Source of the DNA: Streptomyces sp. NBC_00358
GTDB lineage: Bacteria > Actinomycetota > Actinomycetes > Streptomycetales > Streptomycetaceae
DNA: 64,000 bases
Direction: 5' to 3'
Assembly (NCBI RefSeq): GCF_036099295.1
Contig: NZ_CP107976.1
Location: 1,364,001-1,428,000, forward strand
The first letter of the stretch is position 1, and each line of letters begins with the position of its first letter. A program made the position numbers and the translations under genes. Below the pieces are notes generated by a model, which was given only the letters and a program-made list of their open reading frames with translations, made no database searches and had not been told where the DNA came from. Below are positions 25,253 through 33,633 of this stretch, one piece after another.

Positions 25253-25500
25253 AGGCCGCGCCAGGTGCTCCTGCCGGGAACGGCGCGGCGCGGAGCCGCG
25301 CCGGGTGAACCTGCCGAGAAGCTCGGTGCTGAAGCCGCGCCAGGTGCTCCGGTCGGTCCGGAGCACTTGGCGCGGCTGCCGCGCCGAACGCCCCCACCGG
25401 GAACGGCCGGCGCGGCAGCCTCGCCGAACGCTCCCGCCGGAACGGCTGGCGCGAGCCTCGCCGAACGCTCCCGCCGGGAATCGGCAGCGCGGGAGCCGCG
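25253..25500. repeat. Degenerate ~38-bp tandem repeat array
   Basis: About six units of 37-47 bp, each starting GCGCC(A/G)(G/A), fill the spacer between beta-glucosidase and kinase genes. The last three (about 25384, 25425, 25462) are closest, sharing CGCCGAACGCTCCCGCCGG. Open frames through the array exist on both strands but encode only repeated low-complexity peptide. No gene is seen here. Confidence 0.6.
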
Positions 25501-26484
25501 CTAGCCGTTCCCGTCGCCAGGAGCGGCCGCGATGCCGGCGATCTCGTCGAGGGCGGCCGTCAGCAGCGGGGCCACCACCTTGCGCACCCACGCGACGCGT
25601 TCGTCGCCGGGAGCGCGGGGCACGGTCTCGACGAGCATGATCAGGTAGAGGTAACTGCGGTACAGCGCAAGTCGTTTCGTGGCCGATTCGTCGAACTCGA
25701 CCGACCCGGCCAACTCTCGATAGCCCGTCAGGAAGTGAGCGTCACCTCGGATGTCTCCGAGCAGGGCCAGGGAGACGAAGTCGGCGAGCGGGTCCCCCCA
25801 GAGCATGCGCTCACCGTCGATCAGACCGCCGATCCTGGGGCCCGCCGCGGTCCGCTCGACCAGGATGTTCCCCTGCCACAGGTCGAAGTGGACGAGGCTG
25901 GGGACGGTGACCTCGTCCAGCGCGTCGAACGCGGTCCGCGCCACGCGGGCCACCTGGTCCACGGGGCGAGGGAGCCAGGCCCGGTAGCGGCGGGCGTCGT
26001 CCAGAAGGGCGTCGTACATCGCGGTGAACGCGGTCCGCCAGTCGGGGGCGAGCGGGCCCAGCGCTCCGGAGGGATAGCCGAAACCCGGGCCGGACACCCG
26101 GTGCAACCGGGCCACCATCCGGCCCAACTCCTGTCGGAGCGGACCTCGTTCACCATCGGGGAGGTTCCCCCAGGGCTCGCCGGGACAGTGCGTCATCAGC
26201 AGGTGGCCGTCGCCGGGTTCCCCGACCGTCCGGGGCACCGGTACGCCGGCTTCGGCCGCCCGACGATAGAACTCCGCCTCGGAGAGCAGGAGATGCCTCT
26301 CGTAGGCCAGGGCCGGGGCGGTGTCCGGCGGTGGGACCTTCAGTACGTATCTGGTTCCGTCGGTGAGCCGGAGCTCCTCGACCGCGTTGTAGGTGCCGCC
26401 GGACAGCATCCGGCACCCGGCAAGGCTCCCGGACGCCAGGCCCGCTTCGTCGAGCACCCGTCTCGCCCGCTCCCAACTGTCCAC
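25501..26484 (-). CDS. Aminoglycoside-phosphotransferase-like (APH) family kinase
   Basis: Encodes 327 residues from GTG 26484, with GGGGAAGG just upstream; the open frame continues far upstream without homology. The APH/ChoK-type kinase fold is shown by LSGGTYNAVEELRLTDG with RYVLKVPPP (nucleotide Lys), the Brenner motif VHFDLWQGNILV near residue 195 (catalytic Asp, Asn) and the metal-binding segment IDGERMLWGDPLADF. The substrate cannot be read from sequence; family members phosphorylate antibiotics, sugars, homoserine or choline. Resistance function should not be assumed. Confidence 0.8.
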   Translation of the reverse strand: MDSWERARRVLDEAGLASGSLAGCRMLSGGTYNAVEELRLTDGTRYVLKVPPPDTAPALAYERHLLLSEAEFYRRAAEAGVPVPRTVGEPGDGHLLMTHCPGEPWGNLPDGERGPLRQELGRMVARLHRVSGPGFGYPSGALGPLAPDWRTAFTAMYDALLDDARRYRAWLPRPVDQVARVARTAFDALDEVTVPSLVHFDLWQGNILVERTAAGPRIGGLIDGERMLWGDPLADFVSLALLGDIRGDAHFLTGYRELAGSVEFDESATKRLALYRSYLYLIMLVETVPRAPGDERVAWVRKVVAPLLTAALDEIAGIAAAPGDGNG

Positions 26485-26621
26485 GCCTTCCCCCTCGGGT
26501 CGCCCAACTGGCGCGTCCACTTTGCCAGATGGGACCACGGGGCCGCCGCCGATGTACGGCGTCGAGTCCACCGCGCCCGGCAGAACGCAGGGGGTGTCCT
26601 CCCGTACCCGGCCGCTCGCTC

Positions 26622-27572
26622 CTACCCGCTGGACGTCCTGGCGCCTGCGGTGTCGCGTGTCGCCGTGCCCGCGCCCGGGGGAGCGCCGAAGCGGGCGAGG
26701 CAGTGCCAGACCTTCTTCAGGTCCTGCGGGTCGTGGCGGCCGCTGCGGGCGGCGTCCCCGATGATCCGCGGGTCGAGGACGCCGTCCTCGGCGATACGGG
26801 CGCCGAGTTCGACGAATTCGGGACCCCGGAAGCCGGGGTGCAGGCGCAACTCCTCCGTGCCCAGCCGGTATCCGGGATGCCAGGCGAGCGGGCAGGGCAG
26901 GAGACGTGCGGCGGCCTCGACGGGTGTGCCCCGGTAGCAGGCGTCGAGGACCAGCGTCTCGACGTCTCGGGCTACCTCGACCCGTCCGTGCACCTGTGCC
27001 TCGATGTAGTCGTCGAGGGCGTCGCGTCCGTCCGCCTCGGCCTCCTCGACGAGGGACATCCCGGCCGCGACGCCGAACGCGGACGGCTCGGCCGCGCTGT
27101 CGGGGTAGCAGAAGGTGGCGCGGCGCAGTGTCGCACCGGTCAGCCGGAAGTACGAGGAGCCGAACCGGGGTGCCGCCCCGACCGGTTGGCGACGGAAGTC
27201 GAGGGCGCCGTAGACCGGGCGCTCGTCGGGAGGGGCGGTGTCGTAGGCCCCTCCGAAGATCCGGCTCTCCCAGCGCCACCGGTCGCCGCCTGGGTGGGCG
27301 GTCAGCCCGCCGTTGCTCGTACCCGTGACGAACTGCGAGCGGTAGAAGCCGTCCTGGGCCAACGCCTCCAGGATCGAAGTCCCGCGCACGCGCCGGTCCG
27401 GGTGGAAGTTCAGGGTCAGCCGCAGCGCGGGATCGAGTGCGGGCCCCGAGGACCGGGCCGCGACATGGCGCAGGGCCCGCTCCCGCGGGGTGCCCCGGTG
27501 CCCTGCCGTCGGGGCACCCCCGAACCGCGGCCCATCCCCGTGCCGCTCCGTCGGGCCTTCCCCGAAATCCAT
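26622..27572 (-). CDS. DUF3626 family protein
   Basis: Encodes 316 residues from ATG 27572 (MDFGEGPTERHG), preceded by AGGGGGGAACC; ATG 27587 is a weaker alternative. Family features are RLTLNFHPDRR, SQFVTGTSNGGLTAHPGGDR, WESRIFGGAYD and CYRGTPVEAAARLLPCPLAWHPGY. The family's activity is unknown. It is divergently arranged with the FBP gene, and the two share a perfect palindrome in an 84-bp intergenic region, so co-regulation is likely. Confidence 0.8.
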   Translation of the reverse strand: MDFGEGPTERHGDGPRFGGAPTAGHRGTPRERALRHVAARSSGPALDPALRLTLNFHPDRRVRGTSILEALAQDGFYRSQFVTGTSNGGLTAHPGGDRWRWESRIFGGAYDTAPPDERPVYGALDFRRQPVGAAPRFGSSYFRLTGATLRRATFCYPDSAAEPSAFGVAAGMSLVEEAEADGRDALDDYIEAQVHGRVEVARDVETLVLDACYRGTPVEAAARLLPCPLAWHPGYRLGTEELRLHPGFRGPEFVELGARIAEDGVLDPRIIGDAARSGRHDPQDLKKVWHCLARFGAPPGAGTATRDTAGARTSSG

Positions 27573-27609
27573 TGGTTCCCCCCTCATGAAACTAGATACC
27601 TTCGACAAA

Positions 27610-27628
27610 AACCTAGGACCCCTAGGTT
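27610..27628. promoter_or_regulatory. Perfect 8-bp inverted repeat between DUF3626 and FBP genes
   Basis: AACCTAGG-ACC-CCTAGGTT is a 19-bp near-perfect palindrome lying between divergent starts at 27572 and 27657. Position and symmetry suggest an operator for a dimeric regulator controlling both genes. Confidence 0.6.
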
Positions 27629-27656
27629 CTGTCGTCGGCACCCAGGAGGACTCCCC

Positions 27657-28150
27657 ATGAGATCACTCACCGAGCGGGACATCCGCACTTCTTTTCTCAA
27701 CTGCTCCCGGGGCGAGGCCAAACGGCTCGCGACGCCTCGCGATCTCGACGAACGTCCCTGGGACGACCTGGACTTCCTGGGCTGGCGAGATCCCGGAGCC
27801 CCGGACCGCGGCTATCTCGTCGCCGAGCGGGACGGTGGCCTAGCCGGCATCTGCCTGCGCCTCCCCTCCTCCCGGCGCGGGCTCCGCACCGCAGCATGTG
27901 TTCGCTGTGCCTGACCACGCACCCGGGCGACGGGGTCTCCCTGATGACGGCCCGCAAGGCGGGTGCGGCGGGCCGCGAGGGCAATTCCGTCGGCATCTAC
28001 AGCTGCGCCGACCTCGCCTGCTCCCTCTACGTCCGCGGGAAGAGGGACCTCCGCTCGGGAAGCCGCTTCGAGGAGACCCTCACGACCGAGCAGCAGATCG
28101 CCCGGACGGTCGGCAATCTGTTCGCCTTCCTGGCCAAGCTGGACGACTGA
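27657..28150 (+). pseudogene. FBP (elongation-factor-G-binding, FusB-type) protein gene with a frameshift
   Basis: The ATG at 27657 has an excellent AGGAGGA. The first 76 or so codons (LTERDIRTSFLNCSRGEAKR and DLDFLGWRDPGAPDRGYLV) match the N-terminal part of FBP-domain proteins. The conserved C-terminal zinc-finger part (MCSLCLTTHPGDGVSLMTAR to the stop at 28150) is in another frame. Restoring one base between 27885 and 27886 (CTC CnG CAC CGC AGC) rejoins them as a 165-residue protein with the Cys4 zinc site CSLC and CADLAC. As sequenced, translation ends at 27914. It is either a real frameshift or a sequencing error in a GC-rich run. Confidence 0.8.
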
Positions 28151-28266
28151 CCCGCGACGGGTCCGGCACCGGGGCCCAGGGGGAGGCGGGGCTGGTACGT
28201 CGTGGAGCGCCGGGCTCCACGACACGCATCCGGCCGCTCTCCGCCGCGGGCCCGGCGCCGGACGCG

Positions 28267-28863
28267 TCAGGAACCGGCCGGGGTCCAGTGCGGGTCGCGG
28301 CCCAGGAAGGCGAGCAGTTCCTCGGCCCGGCCGGCGCCCTCCGGGACCTCGCGCGCGGCGGCGAACACGCCGAACGACGCGCGGAGGTGGTCGGCCAGCC
28401 GGTCCGCAGCGAGCCGGATGCCCTCGGCCAGATCGTCGTCCAGCGGGGAAGTCTGGCCGGTCGCCACGGCGATGTCCCAGGCGTGCACGCCCGCGTCCAT
28501 GGCAGCGGCCGCGGCCGCCACCCGCAGCGGCAGGGGGCCGAGCGGCGTCGCCACCTCGTCGGCGTCGGCGGGCAGCCCCGCGTAGACGCCGGCGACATCG
28601 GCGAGGACCTTGTCGAGCGATGCCGTCGCGTCGGCGCCCAGCCCGTCGACGGGGTGGAAGGCGTCCTCCTCGGGCCACCCGCTGCCGGTGATCGCCGCGC
28701 CGTACGCCTGCTGATCGAGTCGCGCGTGGTTGAGCACCTGGCGCACCGTCCACTCGCCGCACGGAGTCGGCGCGCCCCACGCGCCCTCCGGGACGCCGGC
28801 GACCGCCTCGCGCAGCCGGTCGTGCGCCCGCGTCAGCAGTTCGATGCCCTCGACCTTGCTCAT
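28267..28863 (-). CDS. TIGR03086-type DinB/mycothiol-dependent maleylpyruvate-isomerase-like protein
   Basis: Encodes 198 residues; ATG 28863 is preceded by GGAGGCACCGG. The four-helix-bundle pattern (AHDRLREAVAGVP, TPCGEWTVRQVLNHARL, MDAGVHAWDIAVATGQ) places the metal-binding histidines in NHARL and VHAWD. Related actinobacterial proteins act in mycothiol-dependent reactions, but most members of this subgroup are uncharacterised. It is divergent from the exporter-like gene. Confidence 0.8.
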   Translation of the reverse strand: MSKVEGIELLTRAHDRLREAVAGVPEGAWGAPTPCGEWTVRQVLNHARLDQQAYGAAITGSGWPEEDAFHPVDGLGADATASLDKVLADVAGVYAGLPADADEVATPLGPLPLRVAAAAAAMDAGVHAWDIAVATGQTSPLDDDLAEGIRLAADRLADHLRASFGVFAAAREVPEGAGRAEELLAFLGRDPHWTPAGS

Positions 28864-28982
28864 TCCGGTGCCTCCTGAAGCCGTACGACCCAGTTGATGC
28901 CTTCAATCTAGAACCCCTTGCGGACAGATACGGTCCGCAAGCAGGACGTTCGGTACCCCTGTTAAACGGGAAGGCCCCAAGG

Positions 28983-30251
28983 ATGCAAGAGGCACGTGGT
29001 GAGTGGTCGGCATCCGTCGCGAAGATCGTGGAGCGGCGCCGGGAGCCGGTGGTCGTCCAGACACTTCGTTCGACGGCCGCCGCGACGATCGCGTACGTGG
29101 TGGCCATCCATCTCAGTCCCGAGCCCGCGCCGCTGACCGCGCCCCTGACCGCGCTGCTGGTCGTCCAGGTCACCCTGTACTCCACGATCACCACCGCCGT
29201 CCGACGGGTGAACTCCGTGGTGGCGGGTGTCGTCATCGCCATCGGCTTCAGCAGTCTCGTGGGCCTGACCTGGTGGAGCCTGGGCCTGATCATCCTCGCC
29301 TCGCTGGCGGTGGGCCATCTGGTCCGGGTCAGCGAGTTCGTGCCCGAGGTGGCGATCAGCGCCATGCTGGTCCTCGGCGTCACCAGAGTGGGCGACACGG
29401 CGTGGGCCCGCGTGCTGGAGACGCTGATCGGAGCGGTCGTCGGGCTCGCCTGCAACCTCGTGCTCGCGCCACCGGTGTGGGTGGGGGTCGCCGGTGAGTC
29501 CATCGAGGATCTGGCACGCCGGATGCGGCAGTTGATGATCCGGGTCGGCGAGCAGGCCGCCGGACACACCCCGTTCCATGTGGCGGCCGAGCGGCTGCAC
29601 GAGGCCCGTCGGCTCGACCACGACATCGCCGGGGTGGACGCGGCCCTGCGGCAGGCCGAGGACAGCCTCAAGCTCAACCCGCGGGTGCGCGAGGGGCTGC
29701 TGCACCGGGTCGTCCTGCGCACCGGCCTGGACACCCTGGAGATCTGCACCGTGGTCCTGCGGGTCCTCGCGCGCAGCCTCACCGACCTCGCCAAGGAGCG
29801 GGAGCCGCAGCCGCTGTTCGAACCCCAGGCGGGGGCCGTCCTGGAGGAACTGCTGTCCGAGATCGCCGACGCGATCGTCAGCTTCGCGGTGCTGGTGACC
29901 ACCGATGTCGCCCAGAACGCCGCGTCCGCCGAGGAGCGGCTCAGCGCGGAACTGTCCACGGCCGCCGCCACCCGCGACAAGCTGGCCCAGCTGTTCCTCG
30001 AAGAGGTCCAGCGCGACGCGAGCCAGTGGCAGCTCCACGGCTCGGTCCTGACCGAGGTCACGCGCATCATCGACGAACTCGACACCGAGCACCGGACGCG
30101 CCGCCTCCTGGAGGAACTGGACCGCTGTGCCGCCGCGGAACGCGAACGCCGGCCCCGCCTGACACGGTTGCGGCGCCGGCTGCGCCTGCCGTCCCGACTG
30201 CGCCGGAGGCGGAACCGTTCGGCGGCGTCCGATCGTTCTCGTTCTCAGTGA
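28983..30251 (+). CDS. FUSC/aromatic-acid-exporter family membrane protein
   Basis: Encodes 422 residues from ATG 28983, with GGGAAGG upstream. Residues 25-165 hold about five to six short hydrophobic helices (TAAATIAYVVAIHL, TALLVVQVTLYSTITTAVRR, WWSLGLIILASLAVGHLV, TLIGAVVGLACNLVLAP). The C-terminal half is helical and soluble, with coiled-coil character and an Arg-rich tail. This matches half-size FUSC/ArAE proteins, which are thought to export aromatic acids. Substrate and direction are inferred from family only. Confidence 0.75.
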   Translation: MQEARGEWSASVAKIVERRREPVVVQTLRSTAAATIAYVVAIHLSPEPAPLTAPLTALLVVQVTLYSTITTAVRRVNSVVAGVVIAIGFSSLVGLTWWSLGLIILASLAVGHLVRVSEFVPEVAISAMLVLGVTRVGDTAWARVLETLIGAVVGLACNLVLAPPVWVGVAGESIEDLARRMRQLMIRVGEQAAGHTPFHVAAERLHEARRLDHDIAGVDAALRQAEDSLKLNPRVREGLLHRVVLRTGLDTLEICTVVLRVLARSLTDLAKEREPQPLFEPQAGAVLEELLSEIADAIVSFAVLVTTDVAQNAASAEERLSAELSTAAATRDKLAQLFLEEVQRDASQWQLHGSVLTEVTRIIDELDTEHRTRRLLEELDRCAAAERERRPRLTRLRRRLRLPSRLRRRRNRSAASDRSRSQ

Positions 30252-30254
30252 CAG

Positions 30255-30298
30255 GTTCCGTATGACGAGTTCCGTATGGACGAGTTCCGTATGAGGCA
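30255..30298. repeat. Three tandem GTTCCGTATG repeats
   Basis: Three direct units (30255-30268, 30269-30283, 30284-30298) each begin GTTCCGTATG and differ only in their last 4-5 bases. They occupy the spacer just after the exporter-like gene. Confidence 0.7.
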
Positions 30299-30367
30299 GT
30301 GGCACGACGGGGTGGAGCGGCCGGCCGCCCGGCGTCGCCGACGGCAGGACGACGAGGGGGCGGGCGG

Positions 30368-31429
30368 ATGACCGAGGACACCGTGCGGATCGACGGGGAC
30401 GCACTACGGCTGCCGGGAGGGGTGCAGGTGCGGTTCATCCGGACCCTGCGCCTCCCTGAGACGGGCACGCACGCGCTGCCGCCGGGACTCGGCGAGTTCC
30501 CCGTGCGGCGCGTCGAGGACTACGGGGACCGGGTGCCCGCCGAGTGGCGGGCCCGCGGCGGTGTGATGCTGCCGGTGTATCTGCGCGAGGCCATGTGGCT
30601 GAGCTTCGCCGGGACGACGGAGCCGGCCGCGCTGCAGGTCGGCGTGGGCAAGGTGTGCGCCGTCTCGGGCAGGCCGTGGAGCTCCCGGCTCGGCCGCGAC
30701 CCGCAGAACTACCTCGTGCTGCCCCGCCAGCCATGGCTCGACGGAATCAACTCGGGCAAGGGCACGGTCCGCCAGTTCGTGGCCGTACCCCTGGGCCTCG
30801 GTGCGACGGTCGAGGGCCAGGTCACCGGCGAGGAGGTCTGGGGCGGCGTCCAGCTCCAGTCGTTCCCGCTCGCCCCGGAGGAACTCGCGGCGTGGCGCGA
30901 GGCCGAGCGCCGCAAGGCGCAGGAGCGGCCGCGGATGCACGCGCCCGGCGCGTACGGAGGCGCGATGCCGATGATGGCCGCGCCGCCCGCTCCCGGCGCC
31001 GCTCCCGGAGCCGCGCGTCCCGGGGGTGCCCCGCGTGCGCGCAGCGCCCCGGCGATGGGGCTCGGCGTCGGCGGCTCGATGCGCCAGGAGGTCTACCGCG
31101 ACGACCGGCCGCTGAAGGCCTGGGCGAAGGAGCCGGCCGGACGCGTGTTCGTCCACCTCGTGACGCCTCCGGAGTGGCGCCGCATCACCGGCGAGGCGCC
31201 CCCGCCGTCCCCGGTCGACCGTGCCGCGTACACCCGCGCGGGGCTTCCCTGGTTCGACTACTACGACCAGGACGCCACCGATCTGGCCCCCACGGACGAG
31301 CTGGGATCGGTGCAGCCGGTCGGTGACTGGCTGGGCGACGACCACGAGCCCTGGCAGCAGCCCTCACCCCACCAGGTGAAGCCGCTCGGTGACGCCCCGG
31401 GCAAGCCGGTCGAGGACGGCGACTGGTAG
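30368..31429 (+). CDS. Conserved hypothetical protein
   Basis: Encodes 353 residues from ATG 30368 (MTEDTVRIDGDALRLPGG); an upstream in-frame start adds only low-complexity residues. The N-terminal two thirds are rich in strands (QVRFIRTLRLPETGTHALPPG, GVMLPVYLREAMWLSFAG, YLVLPRQPWLDGINSGKGTV), then comes a Pro/Ala/Gly linker (about residues 200-240) and a conserved C-terminal block with QEVYRDDRPLKAWAKEP. There is no signal peptide, membrane helix or known catalytic motif. I recognise no function. Confidence 0.72.
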   Translation: MTEDTVRIDGDALRLPGGVQVRFIRTLRLPETGTHALPPGLGEFPVRRVEDYGDRVPAEWRARGGVMLPVYLREAMWLSFAGTTEPAALQVGVGKVCAVSGRPWSSRLGRDPQNYLVLPRQPWLDGINSGKGTVRQFVAVPLGLGATVEGQVTGEEVWGGVQLQSFPLAPEELAAWREAERRKAQERPRMHAPGAYGGAMPMMAAPPAPGAAPGAARPGGAPRARSAPAMGLGVGGSMRQEVYRDDRPLKAWAKEPAGRVFVHLVTPPEWRRITGEAPPPSPVDRAAYTRAGLPWFDYYDQDATDLAPTDELGSVQPVGDWLGDDHEPWQQPSPHQVKPLGDAPGKPVEDGDW

Positions 31430-31542
31430 AAGGCCCTGGCGTTGCGGCGGATGCAACAGGCATTGCCGTGCTTGCAATTCCGGGGTGTCGCACGCCATGG
31501 TGGCCGTCCCGGCCGAGGCAACCGACACCCCGAGGGGCAGGC

Positions 31543-32793
31543 ATGAGCAGCAGTGGTGCGGAGCCGTCGCGCGGCGCGGGCGGCGGCTGGACCAGACGCC
31601 GCTTCGCGGGCGCGCTGGCGGGGGCCGCGGCGATCGCGACGGTCCCGGCACCGGCCGCCCCCCGGCCCGACCCGGCCGTGGCGGCACCGCTCCCGAAAGC
31701 GCCCCCGGCCGGCCCCGCCCCGTCCGGGGGGCCTTCGGCGACGCCGTCCGCCGCGCCCGGTCCGGGCCCCCGCCCGCTCTTCGTCGGCACCTACACGTCG
31801 GGTGACAGCGGCGGGAAGGGGATCGGTCGCGCCACTTACGAGGCGGCGACCGGCACGGTCACCGGTGGCGGTGTCGTGACGGGCGTCGCCAACCCGTCCT
31901 TTCTGGCGGTGCATCCGGACGGCCGCACGCTGTACGCCGTCGAGGAGCAGCCCGCGGGCGCCGTGACGGCCGTACGCCTCCCCGGGACCGAGGTGCTCGG
32001 CAGCCGCTCCACCGGGGGCTCGGGTCCGTGCCATCTGTCCGTGCACCCGGGCGGGCGCTGGCTGCTGAGCGCGAACTACGCCTCGGGGAGCGTCGCGGTG
32101 CATCCCCTCGACGGGTCCGGCGCGCCGGGCGAGCGCACCGACCTGGTCACGCACACGAGCCCGGCGCCCGGTCCCGGTCAACAGGGGCCGCACGCGCACC
32201 AGTTCATCACCAGTCCGGACGGCGGGCATCTGCTGGCCGTCGACCTGGGCACGGACACGGTGTACACGTACCGCCTCGACGAGACCCGGGGCACGCTCAC
32301 CGAGGTGTCGCGGGCGCGGACGAGACCGGGCGCGGGTCCGCGGCATCTGACGTTCCACCCCGGGGGCCGGTACGCCTACCTCGCCAACGAGGTCGACAAC
32401 ACGGTGACGGTCTGCGGCTACGACCCGGCGACCGGCCGTCTCACGGTGGGCGAGCCGCAGTCCACGGGCACGGGGAGCGGCACGAGTTACCCGGCCCAGT
32501 TCCTGGTGACGGCGAACGGCTCGTACGCCTACCTCGCCAACCGGGGCCACAACAGCCTGACGCGCTACGCGATCGAGGCGGACGGCGCCCGGCTGCGGCT
32601 GCTGGACACGGTGCCGGTCGACGGTGACTTCCCGCGTCACATCGCGTTCTCCCCCGACGGACGGCTGTTGTTCGCGGCGAACCAGCGCTCGGGCACGGTC
32701 AGCGTCTTCCAGGTCGACACCGGGAACGGTGAACTCCTGCGCGTGGGCGAGCCGTTCGCCTCACCCGTCGCCGTCTGCGCGCTGCCGCTGTAG
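31543..32793 (+). CDS. Tat-exported lactonase-family beta-propeller protein
   Basis: Encodes 416 residues from ATG 31543, behind CGAGGGGCAGG. The N terminus has a twin-arginine signal (WTRRRFAGALAGAAAIA) and a Pro/Ala linker to about residue 80. The rest is a seven-bladed propeller of the 6-phosphogluconolactonase (YbhE/Pgl) type, with blade repeats such as LAVHPDGRTLYAVEE, LSVHPGGRWLLSANYASG, FITSPDGGHLLAVDLGTD and IAFSPDGRLLFAANQRSG. Export makes a role in the cytosolic pentose-phosphate pathway unlikely; the natural lactone is unknown. Its 3' end overlaps the convergent DUF2470 gene by 33 bp. Confidence 0.83.
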   Translation: MSSSGAEPSRGAGGGWTRRRFAGALAGAAAIATVPAPAAPRPDPAVAAPLPKAPPAGPAPSGGPSATPSAAPGPGPRPLFVGTYTSGDSGGKGIGRATYEAATGTVTGGGVVTGVANPSFLAVHPDGRTLYAVEEQPAGAVTAVRLPGTEVLGSRSTGGSGPCHLSVHPGGRWLLSANYASGSVAVHPLDGSGAPGERTDLVTHTSPAPGPGQQGPHAHQFITSPDGGHLLAVDLGTDTVYTYRLDETRGTLTEVSRARTRPGAGPRHLTFHPGGRYAYLANEVDNTVTVCGYDPATGRLTVGEPQSTGTGSGTSYPAQFLVTANGSYAYLANRGHNSLTRYAIEADGARLRLLDTVPVDGDFPRHIAFSPDGRLLFAANQRSGTVSVFQVDTGNGELLRVGEPFASPVAVCALPL

Positions 32794-33495
32794 GGCGTGG
32801 GGCGCGCGGGGGCAGGCGGCCAGACCCGCCTGGGTGAGCAGGACGTGCATGCGCTCCGTGAGCTGGGAGACGTCGTCGGCGGGCGCGTGGAACGGCAGGC
32901 GTACGTCGCCGTTTCCGCGCACCCGCTCGATGCGCAGGGTCAGTCCGTGCCGGTCGACGGCGAGGGGCTGGACCCGCACCGCGCCGTGCAGGCTGTCCGG
33001 TTCGACGAGGCGGGTGAGCCGCTCGACGGCGTCCGGGTGGGCGTCCGCGAGATGGGTGAGGAGCTGGGCCTCGGCGAGGGCGAGCGGGTCGGGCCCGGCG
33101 TCGGCCAGTTCGTCCAGGTCGACCACCACGGTCCCGCCGGGGCGGCGCAGCACCGCGCGGGTCGGGCGGAACGACAGGTGTCCGTCCTCGGGGACGAACC
33201 AGCCCGCCAGCCAGAGCCGGGCACGGATCCGGTTCCGTACGGGAACCGGCGCGACGTCGGCGAACTCCAGGACGGCGGACGGCTCTCCGCGCGGCGAGCA
33301 GACGGCGGCGGCGAGCAGCGCGCTGTCCTCCGGTACACGCAGGAGCACCCGGCCGTCGGCGGCGACGGTGTGCGCGCCGACGAACTCCTCCCGGCCGCTC
33401 TGCGCGGTCACCGCGCAGGACCAGGCCGCGGCGAGCACCGAGCGGGCGTGCTCCGCCGCGGGGGGCGCGGCCGTCCAGGTGTGACGGTCACCCAT
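32761..33495 (-). CDS. DUF2470-domain protein, probably iron-regulated (HugZ-like)
   Basis: Encodes 244 residues from ATG 33495 with a strong TAAGGAGGAAGCTG leader. The N-terminal split-barrel-like part (TVAADGRVLLRVPEDSALLAAAV and VLEFADVAPVPVRNRIRARL) is followed by a C-terminal DUF2470 region (HPDAVERLTRLVEPDSLHGAV then DRHGLTLRIERV). This order is found in HugZ/ChuZ-type heme-binding or heme-degrading proteins. An iron box lies directly upstream, fitting iron repression. Heme degradation itself is inference. Confidence 0.72.
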   Translation of the reverse strand: MGDRHTWTAAPPAAEHARSVLAAAWSCAVTAQSGREEFVGAHTVAADGRVLLRVPEDSALLAAAVCSPRGEPSAVLEFADVAPVPVRNRIRARLWLAGWFVPEDGHLSFRPTRAVLRRPGGTVVVDLDELADAGPDPLALAEAQLLTHLADAHPDAVERLTRLVEPDSLHGAVRVQPLAVDRHGLTLRIERVRGNGDVRLPFHAPADDVSQLTERMHVLLTQAGLAACPRAPHALQRQRADGDG

Positions 33496-33506
33496 CAGCT
33501 TCCTCC

Positions 33507-33525
33507 TTAGGTAAGGCTTGCCTAA
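33507..33525 (-). promoter_or_regulatory. Iron box (DmdR/IdeR-type operator)
   Basis: TTAGGTAAGGCTTGCCTAA is a 19-bp interrupted palindrome close to the DtxR/IdeR consensus TTAGGTTAGGCTAACCTAA. It ends 12 bp upstream of the start codon at 33495 and overlaps the expected promoter. Iron-loaded DmdR should repress the DUF2470 gene. Confidence 0.75.
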
Positions 33526-33633
33526 CCTATCGAAGATCGGGGCGTACGCCAACCACGCCTCGCCGGTCGGACGGTTCGCCCCCGGACCAGGGGCCGAGCG
33601 GTACCCGGTCGCGGCAGCACCGCGGGACGGGAC

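Noticed and set aside
25501..26484. Antibiotic-resistance call for the APH-like kinase
   Set aside because: The fold is shared by many metabolic kinases and nothing in the context supports resistance.
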